Of a stretch of DNA of 64,000 bases, positions 11,813 through 24,455 are shown one piece after another (within the stretch, counting starts at the first letter, position 1; each line of letters starts with the position of its first letter). Origin of the DNA: Urophycis tenuis (taxonomy: Eukaryota; Chordata; Actinopteri; Gadiformes; Phycidae); contig JAXIVH010000148.1 of the NCBI GenBank assembly GCA_036785325.1, positions 45,001 through 109,000 on the forward strand, read 5' to 3'. A program made the position numbers and the translations under genes. The notes beneath the pieces were generated by a model. It was not told the origin of the DNA, made no database searches, and worked only from the letters and a program-made list of their open reading frames with translations.

Positions 11813-12014
11813 TGTGTGTGGGATCCAAGACACACTCACACATGGCTATTTAGTACTACTAATGTTAATATTAATATTAGCACTGTTAGTGGAATTACTG
11901 ATGGCACAAAGATTTACAAGAACCACAAACGTAAATACACATATGTGCACGAGGGCGGGCGCGCGCGCACACACACACACACACGGACACACACACACAC
12001 ACACACACACACAT

Positions 12015-12068
<54 letters not shown>
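11738..12068. repeat. Two long CA dinucleotide arrays
   Basis: Pure (CA)n at 11738-11810 and an interrupted (CA)n at 11968-12068 flank a short unique spacer. Reading frames over them encode only His-Thr or Val-Cys and are not genes. Confidence 0.95.
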
Positions 12069-12071
<3 letters not shown>

Positions 12072-13147
12072 GTAACCATGGGTAAAGCACCACAACACAC
12101 ATCGCACACTTGGCATTTCCATCTGCTGGTGTTTTCTAGGAAAAGTTCTTAAGTACCAAATGTTGCGGCGTTATGACTCAAGTTTGAGAATCCTCCTGCC
12201 GCCACTGTGTTCCTGATTACTGCATTATGGCATCTGCTTAATTAGCTTGGCTTGTGTCGTATGTTGCTCACGAGGGGGTGTTAAAAAGTGTCCTTCCCTG
12301 GCGCTCATTATCTGCCTGGATTCATGTGATGTATAATCTCTGGTGACAGACGTATTGTCACCGGGACAGCTGTCACCCAGAGGAGCGCTCACGTTTTGAA
12401 AACAGGCGTCAGAGCTTTGGTTTCTTATTTTCTTTGCAGTGTTTCGGAATATTTAGAACTCACTCTGGGATGTGAGTGTGGGGAACGGTGTTCTATGGCG
12501 TTTGAACGGCGGCAACAACGACGACAACAACAACAACGCGCCAGCTCACCTGGAACAGTGGCCACGCCGCGGGGCGCGGGGCTGTCCGGGGGCAGGCGTG
12601 GGGTTGAGACCGGCCGGCCAGCAGCCAGCGTGTCTCGGAGACGTCAGGGGAATCAGACGGGGAAGTGGAGGACGGGCTGACGAGCCGCAGCGACGCACCG
12701 GCTACCGGCAACAGTCGTGCTTCCTATTCATGGCTAATGCTCTCGCATGCACCAAATATCAAAGTCATAATTCGTCTTTTAGTCGGTTAAACTCCATATA
12801 TTTAGGCGACACACCAGGTGTGTTTATGTTGACTTAATGCAACAGCGTGGAATACTTTGCCTTATTTATTGAGGAATAAGGTAAATGTGAAGACCAGAAT
12901 AGCAGAGAGATGCCCATGGCTAAGGTCATACATGTTATACCTCCAAACCGCCAACGCCGAGAAATGCATATAAAACTGAAATAAACGGCTACAGATGCAT
13001 GAGCCCTGAAAGAGGTTTGCCTACTCTGTGATCTCATTCTTAAATGAAACCAATTTGCCTAGAAATTGGTTCTAAGGCCTAATGCCGAGCTCCGTACATC
13101 AGCTCTGCAGTACACACGCACGCACACAGACACACGCGCACGCGCGT

Positions 13148-13202
<55 letters not shown>

Positions 13203-13960
13203 CCTGCTTGTCAACACACAAACATGCTTGTGCACGCACAAATACAATCAGACACACAGGCGTGCGCGTGCACACACGCACACACACAGGGTGAGCTTTG
13301 ACAAACACTTTCACAGTCCTCCAGCTTCCATCCCCTCGCTCGCTGCAAATCATGTTTGACTTTGAAGTGCTAATTTTGGAAGTTTAGCCAATTTTTATTT
13401 GCTGCTTTGAAATGTATCCCCTAAGCCGCTGCAGCACACAGACCTTTACAATGACGGATAAGTGACCAGAATGAGAAGGGCTGGTGTTCTCCTCCACATT
13501 ATAGAACTGTGAATAATCCCACATTGCAGTTTTGCTTTTTGCCATCATGGGCTCAATTTATATTCAAAAAATGTTGTGCCGACTGCAGCCTTTCTACTCA
13601 TTCCTTAATCGCCCCCCCTCCCCCCACGTTTGGACCTCGTTCCCAGATATCTCCTGCATGAGGCCCAGCCACATATGAAACCATACTGTAGATCTGCCTG
13701 GTTTCCCCGTGACTTGACAGGGCTGCTCTCGCTGCATTGATGGAAAACGAGAAAAGTACAAATTACATTTGCAAACCTCATGAAATCATGGAACCGCGGA
13801 TCAATTGGATGAATTACAATTCATGCAACCTGTTTCCTGCAGAGGAAACGCATGACCTAAAAATAAGAAACAAGTAATGCTAATAGAGACGTAGGCCTCG
13901 CTTTCATTTAGCAGTCTCTGTCGTCTTTTTTGAAACATCAATTCATTCCAGTTTGTTTAC

Positions 13961-13999
<39 letters not shown>

Positions 14000-14192
14000 C
14001 AGTCCCAGCACTGTGCCCTGAGTTTTGACAATAAATGTATCCAGGGTTTATTTCTAAACATATTTGCTGTGCTTGTGTTCACTGAAGTTCTCTGAATGAA
14101 AGATCAACATTGGCTTCCATCACAGACGCCGTGTTGTTGTGCTGTCCTGTGGAAGCTTCCAGGCAGGCAGAGCCGCCCCATGTGCTAGCATG

Positions 14193-14231
<39 letters not shown>

Positions 14232-14299
14232 ATGACTTGCTAACCTCCCTATCTGCTGATGCTCTCAACGATGCACACATGTGAACTGAGAGTGGATGA

Positions 14300-17200
14300 A
14301 ATACTTCACCACACCTCTGTCTCTCTCTCACTTCCTCTCTCTCTGTCTGTCTCTCTCACTTTCTCTCTCCCTCATTCTCTCTCGTTGACAATTGAACAAC
14401 ATGTATTGTTTTTTAATATAATTTCAAGTCATTACATTAGCGATGCACAGCAGTGCCATGTTTATCACAGCTCATCCTTCAGCACGGCTACAGAGAGGTG
14501 CAGGGCTCTGGTGACCAGCTGTCAGGTGACTGCAGTTTGGTTTTGGAAGTGATGGAAAGCAGGACCTGAGAACGTTCAACAGACACCAGAGAGCGGCACG
14601 AGAGAGAGGGACGTATCTACTACACATCAACCACAGATCTTGCCAAGAAAATGTAAACAAGTATTAACAAGTATTATCTCAAAGTAAGCTAGTAAACAAA
14701 TTGGCCATTTTTGGAAAGGCATGTATACAAGCCTTTCCAATAAAATGGCCAATTTGTTTATTAGCTGACTTTGAGACCTTTAGTTTGTGCCTATAGTCGC
14801 AGTCTGACCCCTGTGTGTCTGTGTGCTTGGTACTTAGTTATTAACATGGCTGTAGATTCATAGAGACATGTAGCTCAATATAAAATGCTCAGGAAACCCC
14901 AAACACTTCAGCAAGAAGACCCGAAAAACCTTTAGTTCATCGTTGAAGGACGCGGAAGTCAGCAGTCAGGCTGAAGTGTGTGACATCGGCTTACGGTTCA
15001 AAGTTAAGGACATCGTGTCCACAAGGCAATGCACAAAGCTCGTCATATTCATATTCCGCAATTATACCGGTGGCACCGAGTTACAATGAAATCCAAATGA
15101 GATCTGCACAGCCCTGACACACTTTGTGTGAGCAGGTACAGCAGGCCCCGTATATGATTAATTAATTGCGGCAGCCTGCCATCTGTGTTTTAACTGATTA
15201 AATGGCTTACTGGTGGGATGCACCTTTTGATGTGAACCTTTGGGGAACTGGCTCTGTCTTTGTGTTTCTACCTTGATTAAGCACAATAACTCCCCCATCC
15301 CCTCGCTCACGCCCCCGCAGCCTCCCCCACACTCCCCCACGCCCTCACCCACGCCAGCCAACCCTGTATTTCAGAGTCTCTTTCATTTGGGAGGGAAAGG
15401 AGATTGCGACACGCAAGTAACTCTAAAATGGCGGCCGTCTCCGTCGGAGAGCGCCTCCCCGCCGTCTCCGGCGTTGTTTTCTGTTTCTTCCCCCGGAGAG
15501 CGGATGTTTCACAGCGGCTGCACCCGGTGAGCAAGCATCACGGCTTTCAGATAAAAATTGATTCCGGTAAATTCTCACCTGAGATCCATCACGGTGAAGG
15601 GCTTTAAAAGGTCACACCTGTAATAAGTTCCTACGGTCTCACTCGCTCCAATAATGGGCCTTTAGTCTGCCATGGAAGACTGGTATATAGAAATAATTGA
15701 GTAATCTGTGGACCATTCAATTCAATAGTGGGACTGGGTGACAGTGCAAGGGGCTGTGGGGGAGAGGGTCTTTGTGCCGGCAGGGAAACGCTTTGTCCCC
15801 TCAGGCCGGGCGTCTGCGTCCTCTCCACTGGATCACTGACATTTAAGGGCTCTTCCCACCCCGACGTCTCCCGGGGAAGGATGTTTTGTGTTGCAACTTG
15901 CAAAGAGCAGAGTTCTGAATTAATTTTCCCTTGCATGAGGTTGTTAATAAAGGAATGGTGGAGCGCCGGCCCTCAGGTGAACTGGGGGTGAGCTGCCCAC
16001 CTCAACGAGCCCCAAGTCCCTGTGATGCTTCGTGTTACAGAAAATACGAGAGCAGAGCAGGAGAGTGAATGTGATACAATTTGACCAGTAAGGGAATCGA
16101 GGTTTGTTTGTTTTACGTGCACAATAGACTCTGAATTCATCCATTACTATTGCAATTAAGATACAGCGCACATTTGCTGGAATACATTATCCAAAATTCT
16201 CTGCAGACTTAATTAAAACACAAAAACACGACTCTCAATCACAGAGCACAATAAGCAATTGATAACAATACCCATATGTGTCTTATGCTCTAATATTGTC
16301 TGGAATTCAACAAACAAAAAGCTAACTTCTCAAAAGGGGGGCAAACAAACTCCTTGCATGAAGGGGTATAAACAGCGCGCCAGCCCCTCCCCTCGCACCC
16401 GCGTCTAAACATGATGTCCAAACTCTGGAGTCCCCAGAATATGGGGACTCCATTTTAATTCAACCCCATATAAACATTTTATGATTATTACAATGTGACT
16501 CAAAGCCATGTTATGGTTTCAAGTAAATCCAATTTAATGAGTGTTCTACAAATAACATAATACAAGGGGGTTACTCTGCAGTCATATTTTGGCGTGTGCG
16601 TGGTACTGCGAGGCTCTGTGCTGGGAGACCTTGCCTATTGTACAGCCTGGCAGAGCATCGCTGTTCAGATTACAGGTCCAAAACGCCTTCCGCACATCAT
16701 TCTGTTCTCGGTGAAACCAGCCTCCACTCAAAGAAGGCTTCTTTCCACAGACAAAACATGATGGACTTAGACATATGACTTAAACCAGAACAGATGGCCT
16801 TAAAAGTAAAACACAGTAATTCAATCTAGATAATGGGATGCAAACCACAAACCACTCCGTTCTCCAACTTAGAAACTCGGATGAATTGCTTTTCTTGGCT
16901 TTGATGCTCAGACCCTCGATCATAGTGTGTTTCTTTGTTCCCCATGCATATTATAAGACATTTAAAAGGGAAATAGTGTATATTTACCAGTCAGCGCTCA
17001 CCATGCAGAGGGGCCATTAAAGCCCAGACAGAAGGGAAATGTGTTGTAATTGATTGTTACAAAAGATTACCCTTCTCAAGAAGCATCAAGCTATTGCAAA
17101 ATTGCATTAGACGTCTAAAAGCACTGTGCTAAATAAGAGCATTTCAGCATCACATATTCCCAGTGACATGCCATTCACAAACCAATTACCACACGTTGCT

Positions 17201-20100
17201 GCTTTGTCCCACAGCCTGAGTCCCTCACCATTGTTCAATGTATGTGAGTGCCATTCAGCCAATCAGAAACACTGTTGTTGAACATGTTAATATGTCTTAC
17301 ACTAAGGGGGGGGGTCATAGTTTTGAGACAACATTACCCCTAAATTACCCCTCCATAAGATCATTTACACAATGGATTCAAATGTTATGCAAATGTTAAG
17401 TCCTGACATGATACAGGGGTACAGTAGTGCATGGAATACAGGAGGCGTGTTGCAGGGATACAGCTCTGGATCAAATAGCAAAACAGAATCACATTATTTC
17501 AAAAGAATGCTGGGTAGAAAGTATTTTTTTCAGCAGTTTCAGCCCAGCAAAGGCTAAGCACTGTGTATGGCCAAACAATGTGTATATATATATACACTGT
17601 GTTTGTGTGTGTGTGTGTGTGTCTGGAACTGATTTCATTTCATTTTCTTTGTGTATGTTTAGGAGAAGTTCTCGTGTTTCAGGGGGCTGTGTTTCCTGGT
17701 GAGGTCTCCCTAATTGCCCACTAGATGATCTGAATATAGAATCCAACTTCACAAATAGAATGGCTCTCCATTCCATAGCCAGATCACCACTCTCTGGAAG
17801 GGCCCGGGCGTACAGTTGATTAAGGAGAGGTAATGTGTGTGGATGGAGCAGCCCGGGACGCAGAATCGTCAAATGGAGGAAAATTGGCTCCCAAATAGAA
17901 GCAATACAGTCTGGACATGTCTCCTCAGCCTTTGGAGGGAGGATATTAACCTGCTGGACCACATGTTGAAACTTCCCAACCTTACTGTTGACAGTTTCAG
18001 GAGTGTAACACACCTTGTGATATATAGCATAATAATCCTGTGGCTGTAGGGCCCTGCTCTTAATATCACACCGCCTCCTGGATCAGGCTAAATTATTATA
18101 ATGAGTCTACATTTCCATACAATGGCAAATATGTTTATTACAATGCACAAGTTATTATTGGCAAACTAACCTAAAGAACCTGCTTCTTTTGTTTGGCTGA
18201 AATTACATTTCAGTCCCAAACAGAATTAGTCAAACACAGACACAGCAAAATGCAATAATAATGACATTAGAGTTATTGAAAAGGTTATCACAATGCAACC
18301 ACTGCTTTCTAATCACCACCTTCGCAGGCGCGCACACACATGCTCAGATTCACACGCGCGCCCACACACACAATCACGCTCTCACGCACACACTTTTCAG
18401 ATCCGTCTCATTTCCTGCTCTTAGTTGACTGAATGTTACGTGTGACAATAAGCCAACATGCTACAATGTGAAACAAAAGGCGCATTGGAAAAAAAAAACA
18501 AGTCCAATAATAATACACCTTTATATTTCATTAGAAACACAAACATGTTTCCAAATGATTTCATGATAATCCTGACACAACCGTGGCGTCTCTTTGTCGT
18601 CTCACCCATGTTGTGCACACCAATCTGAGCTAAAATGACAAAATAAACAACACGAAAACCCAGACAATCACAGCGGCCCACTGGGAGCGAATGGAGAACC
18701 AGCCGTCCCTCCAGCTGCACGCAAAGCGACCGTGTCAATTTTCGAGCGCCGCATGCTGAAGATGAAAACCCTATTCCGTGCTTTCTTTTAAACCCAATAT
18801 CCAATGATCCCTCTGAAGGTGACCACCTCCCTCTCAGATCGCTGCTCCCCGCGTCTCCACTGAAGACGGCTTCAATGTGTCCTCCGCATCAGCTGATTAT
18901 GCTATCTAGCGAGCCCAGCTGTCAGCGGCCATTCACACCATTGTTGGCTTCCCCCCCCTCCCCGCGCAGCGCCGCACGGCTCTGCTTTTCATCCACCAAC
19001 AACCCCCCGTAATTACCGTTTAGTAATCAACACCTTAACATTTGTTGCCGTTTTTTACCCCCAGATGTAGCGAGGAAAGGCTAATTTTTAAGAGCAGCCG
19101 CTGTGGTCTGCCATGTAAGTTGCGTTTGATAGGAGCCGGAGATGATTCTGGATGACAACCGCGTCTGCGCGCGGCGTCCTGTTAGTGTTTACAGGGAGGG
19201 AAGGAAACAGAAGCCAAAATGTGTTTTGGTTGCCAAGACACGAACAGGATGCTGGCAGCTACAAAGATTCAATTATAAAAAAAAAGTGCGGAAAATAATT
19301 AGAAAAATAATAGCACTTGAAAAAAAAATGCCCCTCCAGAAATTGCGTATAACAATAAATCCGTTAATTAGCTCATTAATATTCAATTGGGGTCAGTGGA
19401 CTTAATGGAACCTTTTTCATGGGCCAAGGAAATGTTTAACACTCGGTTTTTCCTCTGCCTGTTCTTATTATCAACCGTGCGCAGGCAAGCCTTATCAGCC
19501 CTCCAGATGGTTAGGAACAATGCGGCTCCATTATCGGGCTCCTGCAGCGCGTGTGCGTGTAACCAGTGTGTGTGCCTGGGACAGTGAAGTATAGATACTG
19601 AGGCATTTAGTGTAATTGATATGTGGTGTATATCCTATTGTTTAGGCCTGTTTGTTTGCTCCGCCGGTATTCAAGGCGAAAGGAGAGGCGAAGATTGATT
19701 TTCACTGCAGCCTTTCCTGCTCTCGCCACAGGTCACAGATAACTTGTCAAGGCAGGGTTGTTGTTGTTGTTGGTGGGTTTCTTTTTTTTTTTTTTGGGGG
19801 GTGGGGGGTGGAGGGGGGGGGGGGGGTACAAAATGCATCAAGGCTAAACTCTCTCTGGCATGGGACTGAGGGACGGGGGCAGTTTCATCTCTGCAAACAT
19901 GAGCCCTATGTCTGTCATTACCTCGCGCGGTGAGAGCGATGTTTTATTCAACAAGTGCACGCCAGGGATGGTGGGATGTCCGAGGAGCAAAGCCTTCTGC
20001 ATGTCTCCCCCCGTTACCCCCCCCCCCCCCCCGTTACCCCCTGCTACCCCCCCACCCACCCCCGCTCAAAGTGATTCCTGATAATGCATTTTATCGTCGG
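14300..20100. other. LMO1-RIC3 intergenic, mostly unique AT-rich DNA
   Basis: No gene is supported. It contains a CT-rich stretch (14318-14390), a long inverted repeat (14677-14776), short microsatellites (17580-17622; 18325-18400) and a G-rich run (19795-19826). The block 18840-19620 and parts of 15000-17000 are low in repeats and rich in ATTA-type homeodomain core motifs, the usual look of candidate regulatory DNA. That reading is inference only. Confidence 0.7.
14677..14776. repeat. 100-bp hairpin (fold-back) sequence
   Basis: The left arm 14677-14720 and right arm 14731-14776 are reverse complements over about 44 bases with a few mismatches or small indels. They are separated by a 10-base loop (ATGTATACAA). 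The core GGCCATTTTTGGAAAGGC pairs with GCCTTTCCAATAAAATGGCC. It may be a tiny fold-back MITE or an inverted duplication. Confidence 0.85.
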
Positions 20101-20103
20101 TGT

Positions 20104-20105
<2 letters not shown>

Positions 20106-20142
<37 letters not shown>

Positions 20143-20178
20143 GTGCGTGTGTGTACGTGTGTGTGTGTACGTGTGTGT
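20106..20178. repeat. GT dinucleotide repeat
   Basis: (GT)n interrupted by GTGC and GTAC variants in the intergenic interval. Confidence 0.95.
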
Positions 20179-21043
20179 AACCTATCCAAAAGCGCAACTC
20201 TACGATCTGATGTCTACTGCCGAGTTTATCTTGTACAACAACTGGTGCAGCTTATGCTTATAATAAATGGCAAACGTTTTCTTGACTTTTTTCATATTTT
20301 AAAGCACAAGTGACAGATTTTTAAAAGGAAATAAATATCGACACGTCTCTTTATTGTGGCCTGCGTGTCACCTCAAACGGGGGATGAGTTCCCAGTGTGT
20401 GCTGAGGGCCGGCCGGTGTGGAGAGTCCTCTGAAGCCCTCTGGCCTCCTGCACAACTCAGACGCCAGCAGCACGGTATCTGAAGCCCCACGTGGCATTAA
20501 CCTGCTATCAGGCATCTTAGACAGCATCACTTGGCCCGGGGTCTGGGTCAAAGACTTTGTTGAAGACAAATTTAATTAGAGGTCGGTGTGAGGATTGATG
20601 CCAAATTGTCAGGATGGTGACATTTGAAAGCTAAACCTGATGTATACATAGCCTTTGATGGGATCTATTACCGCAATCAGCGAGAACAACACGACACACG
20701 CTGGCAAGGATTTACCAGCTGAGTGACTTTCAGAGCCAGGTAAACACAGCCATCCACGCCATCTTCATTCGCTTACAATCACACATGAAATGAATGTCAC
20801 TCACAAATATCCACAGTAATAATCTTTTTCATTTCCCCCAGACAATATTATTAACAGTTCAAACGCTTAAATTCAGGAAATGAACCATGACATCATCATT
20901 TTCCATTCACATGTCGCTAAAGGTCACTCCTCGCAAAGCTAGTATTTCTAATCTTTGGCGTCTTGGCTTGTGCAAAAAAGGTAAGATTGTCTTTTTGAGT
21001 CTTGTGTCCCTCTGTGTGTGGAATGCATCTTTAATTACTTATC

Positions 21044-21515
21044 TTAAAGGTGCAGTATATAGAATTATTCGGCATCCAGCTGAACAGACTTGTGATATAG
21101 AAATGGAATATAAAACGCATGCATAATATATGTTTTAATTAGTGTATAATCCCATGAAAATAACAATCATTGAGTTTTTCATGGGATGCATGTTTTTTCA
21201 TGACCTTAGGAGGAGCCCTTTAAGTGTTCATAGGGAGCGGGTCCTCTTCTACGGAGCCCGCCATGTTGCACGGCCATGTTTCTACAGCAGCTCAGACGTG
21301 ACAAACAGCTCTGGAGGGGACGCATTGTAAGTGTTTTCTCATCATCTCTATCGTACTTGTAAGATATGACCTATAGTTTATACAAACTAAATAACAAAAA
21401 ACGATTTACAAATCTATCAAGGAACCGCATCACTTATAGACGATGACGTCGTTTGGGACTAACTTCCAAACGGTCACCTCACAGGCCACCATAGCTTCTC
21501 CTACAACAATGGAAT

Positions 21516-21571
<56 letters not shown>

Positions 21572-21692
21572 TGTGTGTGTGTGCGCGCGCCTGTGTGTGC
21601 GTGCGCGTGTGCGTAGGCGTGTGCGTGGGGTACTCAGTTGGTTGCAATCAGCAGCCTCACCACTAGATGCCATTAAATCCTGCACACTGCAC
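21044..21692. mobile_element. Non-autonomous TIR DNA transposon with an internal GT array
   Basis: The left end TTAAAGGTGCAGTATATAG and the right end (reverse complement reads GTGCAGTGTGCAGGATTTAA) are imperfect inverted repeats. They extend about 45 bp through a shared GCATC-AG segment. The interior has the fish-repeat sequence GGAGCCCGCCATGTTGCACG and a GT/GC microsatellite at 21516-21620. No transposase is present. I recall this style of element from fish genomes but cannot name the superfamily. Confidence 0.6.
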
Positions 21693-21734
21693 ATACAGTA
21701 TATTGATTGTATCTGTTTTTAACTAGCATGCCTG

Positions 21735-21870
21735 CCCGGGGTCTACAGATGAAAATTAGCCTCTTCGGCTAACTCTGCCATGTTTACAGTAATGTCAACA
21801 ATGTGCACAGCCCCTGTCAAATAAATACATGAATAAGTACATACTTCAATGAAATAAATAAATAACAAGG
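21735..21870 (-). mobile_element. LINE/SINE 3'-tail remnant, minus orientation
   Basis: The segment CTACAGATGAAAATTAGCC...GGCTAA...GTGCACAG...CTGTCAAATAAATA is the reverse complement of a repeat that also occurs at 48195-48249 plus 49843-49905. In that second location it is split by a Harbinger transposon. No coding sequence is present. The shared motifs are GGCTAATTTTCATCTGTAG and AGTGCACATT. Confidence 0.65.
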
Positions 21871-21884
21871 TCAAAACTGGGCTG

Positions 21885-22065
21885 TGTGAGTCCACTCCTG
21901 TGAGTCCACTCCTGTGAGTCCACTCCTGTGAGTCCACTGCTGTGAGTCCACTGCTGTGAGTCCTGTGAGTCCTGTGAGTCCACTCCTGTGAGTCCACTCC
22001 TGTGAGCCCACTCCTGTGAGTCCACTCCTGTGAGTCCACTCCTGTGAGTCCACTCCTGTGAGTGG
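21885..22065. repeat. Minisatellite, 14-bp units (GTGAGTCCACTCCT)
   Basis: About twelve units of GTGAGTCCACTCCT occur with CTGCT variants and two shortened 9-bp GTGAGTCCT units. Confidence 0.94.
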
Positions 22066-24230
22066 ACTCACAATTCCTCTGAACCGATCGTCGGTTTGAC
22101 TTGAAATAAAAAAGTGAAATGTCGGGCAGACACGTCCATGTCATCGTGACGCAGGCTGGTCATCGATGGCGTCGTCCAGGGGGCGCTGTAGTGCATTGGC
22201 CTCTCGTCTCGTTAACCGCGCCCCGTCCTGTTCGGCTTCACTTAAAGAAACAACGCCGAGCCGGCAGAGCGGCCCGGTGATACATGGGGTGATAAACCAA
22301 AGATCACATGACTGCTGCATGAACACATCGTACTCACACCGCCGTTCATATCACACCTGCCAATACACTCCCAGCAGGGACTGGGGACAGCCACAAAAAC
22401 ACACTCTACATTTGTTAATCTGACAATCGTGTGTCAGTCCATCAAGGAGAACGGAGAGCTCCTGACGGAGGGACCACATGATTATTTAACTCCAGATTAA
22501 AAACCAGGAGGGTCTGGAAGTGCTGAGTGGGCGCAGGCTCACACCACGCAGAGCGGTGATCCCAAACCACGGGCTCTCAAGGTGGCAGCTGGAGGAGCCA
22601 GGTGTCATGGATAATTCCTGCTCAGGTGTCTCCATCCCTCTCTGCCTCTCTCTCTCCCTTTCTCCTCCCCCTGAGCTTAGCCTCCCCCCCCCCCAACCTG
22701 AGTGCACTGCCTCCATCCTCCTATTGATGACCCCGCAAGGACTGAAGGGAAGCCCCCATACCTCGGCTCCAAAGAGAATGGGTGAGGGGAGCGAAAGAGA
22801 GATCAAGAGAGAGAAAGAGAGAGAGAGTGGGGGGGGGGGGAGGCAGAGGGGGAGGCGGAGGGGGGAGGGGACACTCCCTGCTGAGTGCAATTGGGATTTG
22901 AGAAAGTTAAACACTTCTCAGGCGCAAAAAAATAAAAAAATCCAGCCTGGGCAGCAAAGAGGGGATTCTCTCCACAGGCCTCTGCGCTCAGCTGATCAGT
23001 AGGTCAGGCTCATCACTGTCCTCCACCTCCACCTCCACCTCCACCTCCACCTCCAGCCCCGCCGGCCTCATCCCCAGGAAGGGCTCAGCTCACTGGTTCA
23101 CTTGAAATGCTGCTGCTGTCAACCGCCTCGGCTGCCGTCCTTGACACTGAAATGGCGCAGAAGAGTTCATGTTTCGAGAAAAGAAATGCCACACACGGAG
23201 GAACACGAAGGGTAGAACGACACACACACACGCACACACAGGCACACGCACACACACACACACACACAGGCACAACAGCATTGTTAAATACTTCATCCTG
23301 ATTGGTCAATAACGTTCCAAGGGTGCGCATCAATAACGACAACTTTGTCTTTTAACAGTTCCGAATCAATGCGGCAAGAATCCAACCTTAAAAAAAAATC
23401 AACGCGCAAATACGACCATCGACTGCGGGTTTCCTTGACAACGCAAAAACAATACACTCAGGGCGCCGCGGAAAAACAGCTGTTTGATCTCGGCTGAATA
23501 AGCCGATACGAAACATTATTGCTATGTTATGGATGAGTAAAGAAACTAATATCGAATGATTGTTGTATTAGAGGAATAAACCTTCCTTCATATATCAGAC
23601 ATAAACAACAACAACTATGGACTGTATACTGACGTGCTCCATCAGTGTAACAACACATAATACTACATAATACAACAATTCTGTACAGGCTGTGCTTTAT
23701 TTACTTGACCAAAGTTCCATTCCCAATATTCACGTTACACCATGTGTCACAAACTGCTTGGTTCATCATGTCATCGTCTAGGTTCAGAAGTTCTGCTGCT
23801 AGACCCCTGGACCGGCTACAGAACCATATCTATTTACACCACAAGGACCCAGCGTCGCCTGAATAATCACCCAGTCACTGGTGTGCAGCCCAACACAATA
23901 ACAACAGTTCTGCTAGTGTAGGCCTATGTCCAGTGTTGACCACTAAAGGTCAACAGAAACACAGAAAAAGAGAAACTACTCCCATGCCAAATCCACTGGC
24001 CACCAAAGGATGGTCACAGAACTAACACAGGGGTTGGGAGATCTACACAGAAAAGGTTGCTCAGGCCAACTCCAAGTCCTTCGTGTTAAAAAGGCCTTTC
24101 CAGTCATCTTCCCTACGTTGGGCAGGTTGACGCAGGGACTCTTTAAATACAATTCACATGCTTCTCCCTCTCCTCCAATTGACCTAGTTGAGAAAGCCAA
24201 TCTCTCACAGCTGCAGCTGTTTCTACCCCA
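22066..24230. other. LMO1-RIC3 intergenic, nothing recognised
   Basis: Apart from CT/GA-rich stretches (22640-22680; 22795-22870), a CCACCT run (23020-23055) and a CA repeat (23218-23268), I see no gene, tRNA or transposon signature here. Confidence 0.7.
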
Positions 24231-24233
24231 GTG

Positions 24234-24455
24234 TGGTGACAGCCCAGGAGGTGGGTCAGAACCTGACCGAGGTCTTTCTCACCCACAGTGTGACGACGGC
24301 CCAGGGGAATGGATCAGAACCAGGAGGTGGGTCAGAACCAGGGGGTGGGTCAGAACCAGGAGGTGGGTCAGAACCAGGAGGTGGGTCAGAACCTGGAAGT
24401 GGGTCTGAACCAGGAGGTGGGTCAGAACCTGACCGAGGTCTTTCTCACCCACAGA
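24234..24455. repeat. Minisatellite, 18-bp units (GGTGGGTCAGAACCAGGA), with flanking duplication
   Basis: Seven or eight tandem GGTGGGTCAGAACCAGGA units lie between two copies of a longer sequence, GGAGGTGGGTCAGAACCTGACCG through CTTTCTCACCCACAG (near 24249-24289 and 24413-24455). The array therefore grew inside a duplicated flank. The open frame (repeated EPGGGS) is a product of the 18-bp period. Confidence 0.92.

Larger units (their letters stand above)
10576..14200. other. LMO1-RIC3 intergenic, simple-repeat rich
   Basis: No gene is supported. Simple repeats are GT (10713-10748), a run of 29 G (11007-11035), a C/T-rich CTCCTC tract (about 11085-11320), CA (11738-11810; 11968-12068; 13112-13200; 13962-13998) and GT (14194-14230). 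Between them 11340-11660, 12070-12480 and 13300-13950 are ordinary unique-looking sequence without open frames of note. Confidence 0.8.

Noticed and set aside
11631..12122. Frames encoding Cys/Val or His/Thr repeats
   Set aside because: They translate CA/GT microsatellites only.
17489..18013. 174-codon minus-strand frame in the intergenic interval
   Set aside because: It runs through a GT microsatellite, shows no domain I recognise, and lies in AT-rich DNA. It is probably a chance frame, though an old repeat cannot be excluded.
22486..23002. 142-160-codon frames on both strands near 22.5-23 kb
   Set aside because: They are driven by CT/GA-rich low-complexity DNA, with no homology recognised.
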